Shown here one piece after another: positions 19,015 through 26,925 of a stretch of 64,000 nt of DNA. The position numbers were made by a program, and so were the translations under genes. This DNA comes from Hoeflea algicola (GTDB taxonomy: Bacteria; Pseudomonadota; Alphaproteobacteria; Rhizobiales; Rhizobiaceae): the NCBI RefSeq assembly GCF_026619415.1, contig NZ_JAOVZR010000001.1, positions 4,803,304 to 4,867,303 on the forward strand, read 5' to 3'. The number at the start of each line of letters is the position of its first letter. Position 1 is the stretch's first letter. A model generated the notes under the pieces. It was not told the origin of the DNA, ran no database searches, and saw nothing but the letters and a program-made list of their open reading frames with translations.

Positions 19015-20118
19015 ATGGGAATGAACGATATCAGCCGACGTGGCCTTGTGAAATTAGCGGGCATTGGCGCCGCTGTGGCGACACAGCTTTCAGCAACCGA
19101 AACGGCGTATGGATTTACCGCAGGCGCATCGGAAACGATCGCGCCTGTTGCCCCTCAAACACACAAATTTAACATGACCGTTGAAGAGGCGCGTTTAAGT
19201 GTGTCGCGTGGTTTTGAAACCAATGTCTGGGCATATAACGGGCAGGTACCCGGCCCTCTGATCCATGTCCGTGAAGGTGATTTTGTAGAAGCGACAGTCA
19301 CCAACAAGACCAAAGGCGTGCATACAATCCATTGGCACGGGATGTGGCAAACAAACTCATGGCGCAGCGATGGCGCACCGGGAATTAACGGTTTGGCCAT
19401 CGAGTCGGGCGGTGGCAGCAATACCTATAGTTTCAAGGCCGATCGGAAAGGCAGCCTCTGGTATCATTGCCATGTCGAAGTGCCAAATCATGTTGGCGTG
19501 CGTGGCATGTGGGGCCCGCTGATCGTTGATCCGGCAGACCCGCTTCCAATCGAAAAGGAAGTGACCAAAGATTGCCTTCTAATGTTCTCGGGTTGGAATA
19601 GTGACGTCGCCGATGACTATTTCGCTCAGGAAGATCCCTCTGGGCACCTGAATTACTTCTCCATCAACGGAAAGTCATTTCCCTATAATCAGCCAATTCG
19701 GGTGAAGGAAGGCGATGTCCTGCGTCTGCGCCTGTTTGCGGCAAGCGTTGCCGTATCGTTCCACCTGCACGGCCACGATATGCTCGTTACCCACCGCGAC
19801 GGGATGCCGGTGCCATATCCTCAACTGGCCGATACGGTTCATGTTGCCATGGGCCAGCGTGCAGACGTCATCGTGCACATGAACAATCCAGGTCGCTGGC
19901 CGTTCCACGATCATGCCGACCACCATCTGAGCAATAATGGCGACACCCCCGGTGGGCTGTTTGGCATTATTGAGTACGAAGAAGTTGGCATCGATGACCC
20001 CTGGTACCTTTGGGCTCACAAGAAATATGACCCTGACTTCTACTTCACCGAAAGTATGAAGAAAGGGTACGGGCTCATCACCCAGTCCGGCTTCAAAGCC
20101 ACCCCGTCAAAAAGTTAA
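19015..20118 (+). CDS. Two-domain multicopper oxidase, Tat-exported (NcgA/type C-like)
   Basis: A 367-residue periplasmic protein with a twin-arginine signal (DISRRGLVKLAGIGAA). Domain 1 holds HWHG (about residue 105), WYHCHVE and a following HVGVRGM, which gives a full type 1 copper site plus trinuclear-cluster histidines. Domain 2 holds HLHGHD and HDHADHH, where the usual HCH is HDH, so it has cluster histidines but no type 1 Cys. A single type 1 site in domain 1 is the type C two-domain laccase plan, as in the blue copper oxidase of the Nitrosomonas ncgABC-nirK cluster. Substrate unknown: cuprous ion or another electron donor is possible. First gene of the NsrR-controlled set; pseudoazurin follows 26 bp after its stop. 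Confidence 0.88.
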   Translation: MGMNDISRRGLVKLAGIGAAVATQLSATETAYGFTAGASETIAPVAPQTHKFNMTVEEARLSVSRGFETNVWAYNGQVPGPLIHVREGDFVEATVTNKTKGVHTIHWHGMWQTNSWRSDGAPGINGLAIESGGGSNTYSFKADRKGSLWYHCHVEVPNHVGVRGMWGPLIVDPADPLPIEKEVTKDCLLMFSGWNSDVADDYFAQEDPSGHLNYFSINGKSFPYNQPIRVKEGDVLRLRLFAASVAVSFHLHGHDMLVTHRDGMPVPYPQLADTVHVAMGQRADVIVHMNNPGRWPFHDHADHHLSNNGDTPGGLFGIIEYEEVGIDDPWYLWAHKKYDPDFYFTESMKKGYGLITQSGFKATPSKS

Positions 20119-20144
20119 TCCCCCCAGTTCCATAGGAGAAAAAT

Positions 20145-20642
20145 ATGGAAAACGCGATAGTCCCGCGTAGCTTTCGGCTGCGTGTCCTTCCCCTGTTGCT
20201 TGGCGCCCTGCTCATTGCGCCGCTTCCCGGTTTTGCACAGGATGCCGCCCCGAATGAAGTGCGCCTCATGGACAAGGGGCCCGATGGCACCAACAAGGTA
20301 TTTGTACCGGCGATCATGCGCATTGAGGTTGGCGGCGATGTCAATTTCGTCGCCTGGGATTTTGGCCATGACCTTACGTCGGTGGATGGTCTGGCACCTG
20401 CCGGTGCCGCGCCATTCAAGGGCTACAAGAACGCGGATACCAATGTCGTTTTTGAGAAGGAAGGCGTCTACGTCGTCCAATGCGCGGCCCACAAGGAAAT
20501 CGGCATGGTTGGTATCGTCGTGGCCGGTGATCCGTCGGTAAATCTGGACGACATCATCGCCAATTATCCAACCAACGCTGCATTGTCAGAAGGCGCCCGC
20601 GCCCGCCTGGGTGTGCTCCTTGAGACGCTCAAATCCGAATAG
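20145..20642 (+). CDS. Pseudoazurin-type cupredoxin
   Basis: A 165-residue blue copper protein with a Sec signal peptide ending PLPGFAQDA. The type 1 ligands are visible: His in WDFGHDLTS (about residue 86), then Cys, His and Met in VVQCAAHKEIGMVGI (about 122-130). The AIMRIEVGGDVNFV strand and the TNVVFEKEGVYVV strand fit pseudoazurin, and a C-terminal helical extension (NYPTNAALSEGARARLGVLL) is also usual. Pseudoazurin carries electrons from cytochrome bc1 to NirK in the periplasm, which fits the nirK gene 75 bp downstream. A strong hairpin separates it from nirK. Confidence 0.9.
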   Translation: MENAIVPRSFRLRVLPLLLGALLIAPLPGFAQDAAPNEVRLMDKGPDGTNKVFVPAIMRIEVGGDVNFVAWDFGHDLTSVDGLAPAGAAPFKGYKNADTNVVFEKEGVYVVQCAAHKEIGMVGIVVAGDPSVNLDDIIANYPTNAALSEGARARLGVLLETLKSE

Positions 20643-20650
20643 CCAAACTG

Positions 20651-20682
20651 GATTTCACGCATTGAAATCAATGCGTGAAATC
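20651..20682 (+). promoter_or_regulatory. Strong 32-nt palindrome between pseudoazurin and nirK
   Basis: GATTTCACGCATTGA-AA-TCAATGCGTGAAATC: 15-bp perfect arms around two bases. It ends 36 bp before the nirK ATG. No T-tract follows, so an mRNA-stabilising or processing hairpin, or a protein site, is more likely than a terminator. Confidence 0.6.
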
Positions 20683-20717
20683 TCCTTGCAATCGATCCCA
20701 TGCCCAGGAGAAAACGA

Positions 20718-21803
20718 ATGTCATTTGAGGACGCAACGAAATCAAACCGCCGCCAATTCATACAGATGGCGGGTGTTGGTATTGCCGCTTCGAGCGCTAT
20801 TGCCTTGAGCGGAACCCAGGCGAGCGCATCCGTGCCCAAGCCGGAACTGACAACCGGCAGCTTTGTCGGCAAACGCCTGTTACCTGATCTGGTGGTTGCC
20901 GATCCGACGGCCATTCCCGGCCCGATTTCCTACGACAGCCCCCGCAGCCATGATATCCATCTTGTTGCCAAAAGCGTCGTGTCTGAAATCCTGCCTGGCG
21001 TGACACACACCTTCATGACCTTCAATGGTCAGGTGCCGGCCCCAATGATCCGCGCCCGTCAGGGAGATACGCTGAATATCACCGTCACCAACTCTCCCGA
21101 AAACGAGACCTCTCACAGCATCGACCTTCACGCGGTCAGAGGGACAGGTGGCGGTGCCGGGTATTCCGAAGTCGCACCCGGGAAATCCAAGACCTTTACG
21201 TTCAAGGCGGACTACCCCGGTGCCTTCATCTATCACTGTGGCGTCAGCAACATGGACGAACATATCAGCCGTGGCATGTTCGGCATGATCGTCATCGAGC
21301 CCCTCGAAGGTCTGCCCGCCGTAGACCGCGAATTCTATATCGGTCAACACGAACTCTACACCAAAGAAAGTTTCGGTCAGCCGGGCGAAGCCAACTTTGA
21401 TGGGCGCTCCATGGTAAAGGAAGACCCGACCTATGTGCTGTTCAGCGGAGCCGTCGCCCCATTTGTGGCATCTCGATTTGGAACCATGAAGGCCGAAGTT
21501 GGTGAGACCGTCCGTGTGTTCCTGGTGTCGGGGGGACCAAACCTGATGTCCAGCTTCCACCCGGTCGGCAACGTCTGGTCGCGCGCATGGCCGCAAGGCG
21601 GGCTGGCGAATGAGCCGCTCAAGTACATTCAGACATGGCCGGTGACCCCTGGCTCTACGTTCGTGGGCGATATGGATCTTCCGGTTCCGGGGTTGATCAC
21701 CTTGGTTGATCACGCTCTTTCGCGCGTTACCAACAAAGGCAATGCGGCACAGATCGAGGTTATTGGTGACGATAACCCTGAATTCCTTGACGCCAAGGGA
21801 TAG
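20718..21803 (+). CDS. nirK: Copper-containing nitrite reductase NirK
   Basis: Reduces nitrite to nitric oxide in the periplasm. The 361 residues start with a twin-arginine signal (SNRRQFIQMAG). Copper ligands are all visible: SHSIDLHA supplies the type 1 His, the catalytic Asp and a type 2 His; FIYHCGV supplies a type 2 His and the type 1 Cys; MDEHISRGM supplies the type 1 His and Met. In domain 2, SSFHPVGNVW carries the catalytic His and LVDHALSRV the third type 2 His. The SSFH form is like the AniA group. The ATG at 20718 has AGGAG at good spacing. No norCB or nosZ is in the window, so NO would have to be removed elsewhere. Confidence 0.93.
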   Translation: MSFEDATKSNRRQFIQMAGVGIAASSAIALSGTQASASVPKPELTTGSFVGKRLLPDLVVADPTAIPGPISYDSPRSHDIHLVAKSVVSEILPGVTHTFMTFNGQVPAPMIRARQGDTLNITVTNSPENETSHSIDLHAVRGTGGGAGYSEVAPGKSKTFTFKADYPGAFIYHCGVSNMDEHISRGMFGMIVIEPLEGLPAVDREFYIGQHELYTKESFGQPGEANFDGRSMVKEDPTYVLFSGAVAPFVASRFGTMKAEVGETVRVFLVSGGPNLMSSFHPVGNVWSRAWPQGGLANEPLKYIQTWPVTPGSTFVGDMDLPVPGLITLVDHALSRVTNKGNAAQIEVIGDDNPEFLDAKG

Positions 21804-21815
21804 GACACACGCCCT

Positions 21816-21842
21816 GCCGCCGGAAAGACGATTTCTGGCGGC
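21816..21842 (+). terminator. Hairpin after nirK
   Basis: GCCGCCGGAAA-gacga-TTTCTGGCGGC is a stem with one mismatch, 12 bp after the nirK stop. There is no T-tract, so intrinsic termination would be weak. Confidence 0.4.
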
Positions 21843-22065
21843 ACCTTCAAGGCCGTAGCCCCTGAGACCTGGAAATATTCAACAGCCCGTCATCGTCATC
21901 CTCGATGTCGCCGGGTTGGCAAGTGTTCCCATGTTTGCCGCGACCGACCATCCATTCACACCTATGGCCAAAACCCTGGTGGGTTCGAAGCCGCGGACCT
22001 GAGGGCGGCGGCAAAACCCGGGCCGACAGCCCGATCGATCCCCCCTTTTCCTTTGGAGAGAAACC

Positions 22066-22587
22066 GTGAATACCATTCTGACGACCCTTGCAGTGCTTGC
22101 ACTTTCCGTCCCGGCAGCGTTCGCACATGTGAATTTTGAAACGCCGCAGGCACAGCAAGGGACTACCTATCTCGGCGTGCTTGGAATCGGCCACGGTTGC
22201 GCCGGAGAGCCCACGTTGAAAGTGCGGGTGCAGATCCCCGATGGCGTGATTGCCGTCAAACCAGTTCCGAAAGCTGGTTGGTCGGTCGAGATCGTGACCG
22301 GCGCTTATGCGCAAAGCTACGATTATTACGGCACGCCGATGACCGAAGGCGTGAAAGAGCTGATCTGGACCGGCGAGCTTTCCGACGCCTATTTCGATCA
22401 GTTCGCCTTCCGTGGCAAGCTGACCGATACTCTGGCAGTGGGCACAACCGTCTACTTCCCGGTTGTTCAGGAATGCGCAAACGGGGCTGACCGTTGGATT
22501 GAAATCCCTGCCGATGGTCAAGACCCCCATGACCTCGAAGATCCGGCACCGGGCCTGAAGATCTTGGCGCCAGCCGCAAAGAACTGA
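22066..22587 (+). CDS. YcnI/DUF1775-family periplasmic copper-binding protein
   Basis: A 173-residue exported protein. The signal peptide (TTLAVLALSVPAAFA) is cleaved before HVNFETPQAQQGT, leaving an N-terminal His that forms the copper site in characterised YcnI proteins. Further family stretches are GIGHGCAGEPTLKVRVQIP and GVKELIWTGELSDAYFDQF, with VYFPVVQECANG near the end. It likely buffers or delivers copper in the periplasm, suiting the copper enzymes upstream. The start is GTG with GGAGAG at 7 bases. It is followed by the copC-copD fusion gene. Confidence 0.84.
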   Translation: MNTILTTLAVLALSVPAAFAHVNFETPQAQQGTTYLGVLGIGHGCAGEPTLKVRVQIPDGVIAVKPVPKAGWSVEIVTGAYAQSYDYYGTPMTEGVKELIWTGELSDAYFDQFAFRGKLTDTLAVGTTVYFPVVQECANGADRWIEIPADGQDPHDLEDPAPGLKILAPAAKN

Positions 22588-22696
22588 CAAGTCCGCAAGA
22601 TCGAAAAGAGGCGCCTGGCTCTGGGCGCTCTACCCCCTGCCGCGCATGTCGATGCCCGGCAGGGGCACCACTCACGCTCCCAATACGAGGCAGTCG

Positions 22697-24388
22697 ATGC
22701 GTATTCTGGCAAGCAATGTACAAGGGGTCTTCTGCTTCTTGTTTATGGTTCTTGTAGTGGCGACGGTGCCTTCATCCGCCCTTGCCCATGCTGAATTTCA
22801 GGGCAGCGCCCCGGTTGCCAATGCCTTGCTTGACGAATTGCCGACGGGCGTGCGCCTTCAGTTCAGCGAACCTGTCGGAGCCCTGACGCTTGAATGGCTT
22901 TTGCCGGATGGAACGCGTGGCACTGCAACGGCCAAAGCCACGCCTGACGGATTGTTGCTGTCCGCACCGCCCGCGACCGGACGTGGCACCTATGTTCTGA
23001 ACTGGCGGGTTGTCTCCGCCGATGGTCATCCCATTGGCGGCGCATTGGTCTTCTCCCTCGGTGAGGTCACCGGCACGACCGAACCCGGAACCGATGCGGC
23101 AGTCCTTCCCGCCATCATCGCGCGATTTTTAGCCATTTTAAGCATGATCTTTGCAGTAGGGGCGGCGCTTTATGCTGCGCTCATTGGCCCGCTGTCCTCT
23201 GGTGCCGCCCGCTTTGGCCGGGTTGCCGCACTGGCTGCGGTGCCGCTGGCGCTGGTTGCGCTCGGTGCCTACGGGCTTGATCTGCTGGGGCGCGGCTCCT
23301 CCGCTTTATTTTCTTCCGTGCCGTGGCAGGTTGCCATCGCGGTGCCGCGCGGTTGGGGATTTCTGGTCGGCGCCGCCGCAGCCATCATCGCGGGGAGTCG
23401 CTCGCGGCAGCGGCCTGCTATTGCTCTGCTTGTGCTCGTTCTTGGGGCTTCGTCGCTTGCCGTTTCGGGGCATTCCAGCACCGGACAAAACCGCTGGATC
23501 GGGCAGCCTTTGATGATGCTTCATGCCGCAGCATTGATCTTTTGGGTTGGAGGACTGCCGCCGCTGATCGCCAGCCTGTCCGGGCAGGGCGGGTTAAACG
23601 CCTTGCGCCGGTTCTCGAACGTCGCGCTGCCTGCGGTAATCGTGCTTGTGGCAACGGGGGTTGGCCTCGCGCTGATCCGTGGCGCGGATATTGCCACGTT
23701 GATCGCGTCGGATTGGGGGAAGCTCTTGGCGCTCAAACTGGTGCTGGTGGCCTGTATGCTTGCGCTTGCGCTCTTGAACAAAACGCGGCTGACCCCGGCG
23801 CTTGCCACAGCACCGGGCAGCGCACGGTCCAGCCTGCGCCGCAGCATAAGTGCCGAGATCGCCCTCGGGGCTATGGTCCTGCTTGTTGCCATGTGCTTTC
23901 GGTTAACGCCGCCGCCCGGTGCCCACACAGCACCCGACCCGATCCACCTGCATCTGCACAGTGCTGAAATCGCGGCTGAAGTCAGCCTTTCCGCCGCGCC
24001 GCCAGGTGCGATTGATGTATCGGTCAATTTCATGGGCACAAATGCAGATTTACTACCGCCCAAAGAGGTCAATCTGACCTTCTCGGATCCCGCGGCTGGC
24101 ATTGGCCCAATCAGTTTTGACGCGCAGTTGCTGGACAGCGGCATGTGGCAAATTGGGCCCGTTACGCTTCCCACAGCCGGACCGTGGAGCCTGAACATTG
24201 CGGTTCTCGTGACTGACTTCAAGCAGATTACACTCAGCGGTATCTTCACACCCCCAAAACGGGCAGCACGAGGCCCATTCGAATTTATAGCGCCTTGCCT
24301 GGTGATTTGGAGGCAGAGAGACGGACATGAGCAAGAGAATTTGGTTCTCAAAGGTGCTCGGGCAGGTCGCCGGGACGCAGGGTATTGA
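22697..24388 (+). CDS. CopC-CopD fusion copper transport protein (YcnJ-like)
   Basis: About 563 residues. The signal peptide ends ALAHAEFQGSAP, giving the N-terminal copper His of the CopC domain, whose other His is in SADGHPIGGALVFSLG. Eight or so membrane segments (about residues 135-400) form the CopD part, with the conserved HAAALIFWVGGLPPL. A C-terminal beta domain follows, ending at TDFKQITLSGIFTPP. The last 45 residues (from KRAARGPFEF) are unlike the family and charged, and may come from loss of the original stop. Probably imports copper into the cytoplasm or manages it for the copper enzymes of this cluster. The ATG at 22697 has GAGG upstream. Confidence 0.86.
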   Translation: MRILASNVQGVFCFLFMVLVVATVPSSALAHAEFQGSAPVANALLDELPTGVRLQFSEPVGALTLEWLLPDGTRGTATAKATPDGLLLSAPPATGRGTYVLNWRVVSADGHPIGGALVFSLGEVTGTTEPGTDAAVLPAIIARFLAILSMIFAVGAALYAALIGPLSSGAARFGRVAALAAVPLALVALGAYGLDLLGRGSSALFSSVPWQVAIAVPRGWGFLVGAAAAIIAGSRSRQRPAIALLVLVLGASSLAVSGHSSTGQNRWIGQPLMMLHAAALIFWVGGLPPLIASLSGQGGLNALRRFSNVALPAVIVLVATGVGLALIRGADIATLIASDWGKLLALKLVLVACMLALALLNKTRLTPALATAPGSARSSLRRSISAEIALGAMVLLVAMCFRLTPPPGAHTAPDPIHLHLHSAEIAAEVSLSAAPPGAIDVSVNFMGTNADLLPPKEVNLTFSDPAAGIGPISFDAQLLDSGMWQIGPVTLPTAGPWSLNIAVLVTDFKQITLSGIFTPPKRAARGPFEFIAPCLVIWRQRDGHEQENLVLKGARAGRRDAGY

Positions 24389-24647
24389 ACGCGGTTGTGG
24401 CGGGATTGTACATGTCAATCACAATGCGATGCACCTGGACGAACCGCCCCGCGTCCTGCCGGGTAAGGCCAAGCAGACTGTCCGGGGGGCAAACCGGATG
24501 TACTGCAATCCACGTGGCGGCAGCGCGGCGCAAAAAAATGGGCATATTCGGCGTGCGGAGGGCCAGAGATGGGACACATCGCAGGCCGGCCTACGTCCTG
24601 GATGTCACGAATGGCCTCCATCGCAATCAATACAAGGCTCGCAAGCC
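24389..24647. other. Gap between the copCD-type and nsrR genes, no supported gene
   Basis: About 259 bp between two convergent genes. Both strands contain short open frames, but none resembles a protein family I know. It may be decayed sequence, in keeping with the odd tail of the upstream gene. Confidence 0.4.
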
Positions 24648-25088
24648 TCAGAAACCTGGCAAATTCAAAAGCCGCGTCAACGTCCCCTTTGACTTTACAA
24701 GGTCGGCAATAGTGACCCGGCCCATAACGTCCAGAAATGCCTTCAACCCTGTGTTTAACGTCTTGTTCAGTTCGCAGTTCCCGACCAGTGGGCACTCGGA
24801 CTCACCACAATCAAAACATTCGGCAATCTTGAAATCGGGTTCTGTAATGAGCATGACATCGCGCAGTGATATCTCCTCGGGTTTCTTTGCCAGAAGGATC
24901 CCGCCGGTCACTCCTCTGGACGTTGACAGTAATCCTGCAAGTCCCAATTCGTAGACTATTTTCATAACGTGATTTCTGGAAATTTTATAGCTGTCACAAA
25001 TTTCTTTGATTGTTGCCTTTTCACCGTTTTTCAGGCTGACGTACATCAAAACTCGAAGAGAATAGTCGGTATATGTTGTTAGCCGCAT
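24648..25088 (-). CDS. nsrR: Nitric-oxide-sensing Rrf2-family repressor NsrR
   Basis: A 146-residue Rrf2 protein with the typical NsrR opening MRLTTYTDYSLRVLMYVSL, a winged helix-turn-helix (TIKEICDSYKISRNHVMKIV) and the three iron-sulfur cysteines in ECFDCGESECPLVGNC at about 90-105. The [Fe-S] cluster reacts with NO, releasing DNA. A near-consensus NsrR operator lies in front of the oxidase-nirK genes 6 kb away, so this repressor probably controls them. The ATG at 25088 (MRLTTY) is preferred to a start seven codons earlier, as it gives the family N-terminus. Confidence 0.9.
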   Translation of the reverse strand: MRLTTYTDYSLRVLMYVSLKNGEKATIKEICDSYKISRNHVMKIVYELGLAGLLSTSRGVTGGILLAKKPEEISLRDVMLITEPDFKIAECFDCGESECPLVGNCELNKTLNTGLKAFLDVMGRVTIADLVKSKGTLTRLLNLPGF

Positions 25089-25220
25089 CCCAGTCTCTCT
25101 CTCGGCCATAATAATGATCGGTCCGGAAAAGAGTATAGCATATGCATATTTAAAAGTGGAGTATGCATGGTTGCGCTTCCGTGGCCGCTACGCGGGAAGC
25201 GAGAAGGGGGTGGACACGGA

Positions 25221-25658
25221 TTAGAGCTTCTCCAGCACCGAAACGAAGGCCTTGGCGAACTGCACCAGGTCCGCAGTCGCGGCATCCGGTTCCAGCGTGA
25301 TGGCCCGGTCGCCATCAGCGTCCAGCAGGACCAGTCCGAACCGACCAGGCTCGGTCCGCGACAGGCAGACAACGGCAATGCGCTGGGCGTTGTCGACCAG
25401 CCCGGAGGCGGGGAGATCAAACAGGAATTCGCCGCCGATGGTCTTTGCCGCCTGCCGCACGGCCTGCGAAAATCCCAGTTCGGCGATGTCGTTGAGATCA
25501 AGCGCCAGTTCCAGTTCCATCAGGTCGAGCATCATCGGGGCCAATGATTGCTCCGCTGTGGTGGCGATGATCGGAAGCGGTTGCATCGGCCCCATGAACG
25601 GGGCGGGATCGGCGTGGCTCGGCTGTGCCATCGGCGCTAAGGCTGTGTCGGTCGTCAT
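25221..25658 (-). CDS. Protein of unknown function
   Basis: A 145-residue soluble protein. The first 35 residues are Pro/Ala/Met-rich and look disordered. A compact alpha/beta part follows, with SLAPMMLDLMELELALDLND, a helix FSQAVRQAAKTIGGEFLFDL, strands RIAVVCLSRT and RFGLVLLDADGDRAI, and a final helix VQFAKAFVSVLEKL. I do not recognise the family. No signal peptide or membrane segment is seen. TTTGCCATG precedes the start with AAGGAG nearby (GCGAAGGAGATTTGCC), so translation is well supported. Confidence 0.6.
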   Translation of the reverse strand: MTTDTALAPMAQPSHADPAPFMGPMQPLPIIATTAEQSLAPMMLDLMELELALDLNDIAELGFSQAVRQAAKTIGGEFLFDLPASGLVDNAQRIAVVCLSRTEPGRFGLVLLDADGDRAITLEPDAATADLVQFAKAFVSVLEKL

Positions 25659-26004
25659 GGCAAATCTCCTTCGCTAAGGAATGCGTATTCCGGTTGATCT
25701 GCCCCCGCGCCCTCAAGAATTGACGGCAAGCGTGGCTGAAGTGTGACGTGCAGTTTTCCAGCGGCGGCAATGTGGAAGCGCTGTTGCAGTAACGTGCGTT
25801 GCGGGGATGTGGTTCCATACCTGCCATCGGGCGCGGCAAAGCAATCGGTCGTGCCGATCGTCGCGATTGATTGGCCCGATTGTTTGGCCGAGGATCAAGC
25901 AACTGTCTTCAAAGAGCTTTCAATCGGGAAGGAACGGCTCTAATAAATTGCATCAAACCATTCCGCGCATTCCGCGCCGTCCGTTCGGAGACCCGGCCGC
26001 CGCC

Positions 26005-26922
26005 ATGCCGTTTCGCTATCAACGCCCGCCTTCAGTTGCCGCTGCCTGGTCCCGCAGGCTTGGACGATTCTCGCTGTTGCTGGCGTTCATGGCCGTGCTG
26101 TTTCATCGGGGAGGGCTGTTGACCCTGCCCAATGCTGTTGCGGTTATCCTGCTCGCGGCTTTTCTGGCAGCCATCGTGCTTGGCCTGGCGGTGATCGGTT
26201 TCGTCATGCTTTGGCATATCGGCGCCAAGGGCGGTCACGCTGCCTTCAGCGGCATGGTGACGGCGCTTTTGGTGCTTGCGCCGGTGGGCGTGGCTGCCAG
26301 TCGCTATATTGCCCTGCCGACCCTTCACGATGTCTCCACCGATATCGAGCAACCGCCGGAATGGCTGGAACCGCCGGTGATCACGCCTTCCTGGCTGTCT
26401 CGTCCCGACGGCAACGACCCTGCTGTGCGTGAGCAACAGGCGCTTGCCTACCCCAAGGTCGCGGGGCGGCGCTACGACGGCGCCATCGACCGGGTGCTGC
26501 TGGCGGTGCGCGCAGCGGTGGCGGAGCGAAAATGGACACCGGTCGCCAATATCGGCGTCGAGGCGTTGATCGATGGCCTTGAACCGACCTCCGAGACCGC
26601 CAGTGACGGCCAACCCGAACAGATCGCCAGCGGAGAAGCCGACCCGGCGCGTGCACCGGTGCCGCTCCAGCGTCCCGATATCGAAAACGGGGAACTCGAG
26701 CCGCTTCCCACCTACGCAGTGCTTCAGTACCGGACCCGGACGCTGGTACTCGGTATTCCACAGGATGTGCTGATCAGGCTTTCCGAAGAGGAAGAAACCA
26801 CTTTTGTCGACATGCGCGCAGCCACCCGTGACGGAAACCATGACCTTGGCCTGAACGCCGACCTGATTCGCGGCTTCCTGCATGATCTTGATGTCCGCCT
26901 GCTTGGTATCGCTGGCGGCTAA
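26005..26922 (+). CDS. DUF1499-family membrane protein
   Basis: About 305 residues. Three hydrophobic segments occupy roughly residues 20-105 (including LPNAVAVILLAAFLAAIVL, then GLAVIGFVMLW, then FSGMVTALLVLAPVGVAASRYIALP). A periplasmic or cytosolic domain follows with RRYDGAIDRVLLAVRAAVAERKW, a Pro/Glu-rich loop, YAVLQYRTRTLVLG and DVLIRLSEEEETTFVDMRAATRDG, the DUF1499 signature. Function unknown. In-frame sequence upstream to 25807 lacks these features, and the ATG at 26005 gives the usual MPFRYQRP start. Confidence 0.8.
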   Translation: MPFRYQRPPSVAAAWSRRLGRFSLLLAFMAVLFHRGGLLTLPNAVAVILLAAFLAAIVLGLAVIGFVMLWHIGAKGGHAAFSGMVTALLVLAPVGVAASRYIALPTLHDVSTDIEQPPEWLEPPVITPSWLSRPDGNDPAVREQQALAYPKVAGRRYDGAIDRVLLAVRAAVAERKWTPVANIGVEALIDGLEPTSETASDGQPEQIASGEADPARAPVPLQRPDIENGELEPLPTYAVLQYRTRTLVLGIPQDVLIRLSEEEETTFVDMRAATRDGNHDLGLNADLIRGFLHDLDVRLLGIAGG

Positions 26923-26925
26923 TAG

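Noticed and set aside
25131..25167. Possible second NsrR site upstream of nsrR (ATGCATA ... TATGCAT)
   Set aside because: The arms are 13 bases apart instead of fitting the 11-1-11 NsrR layout, so I do not call it an operator.
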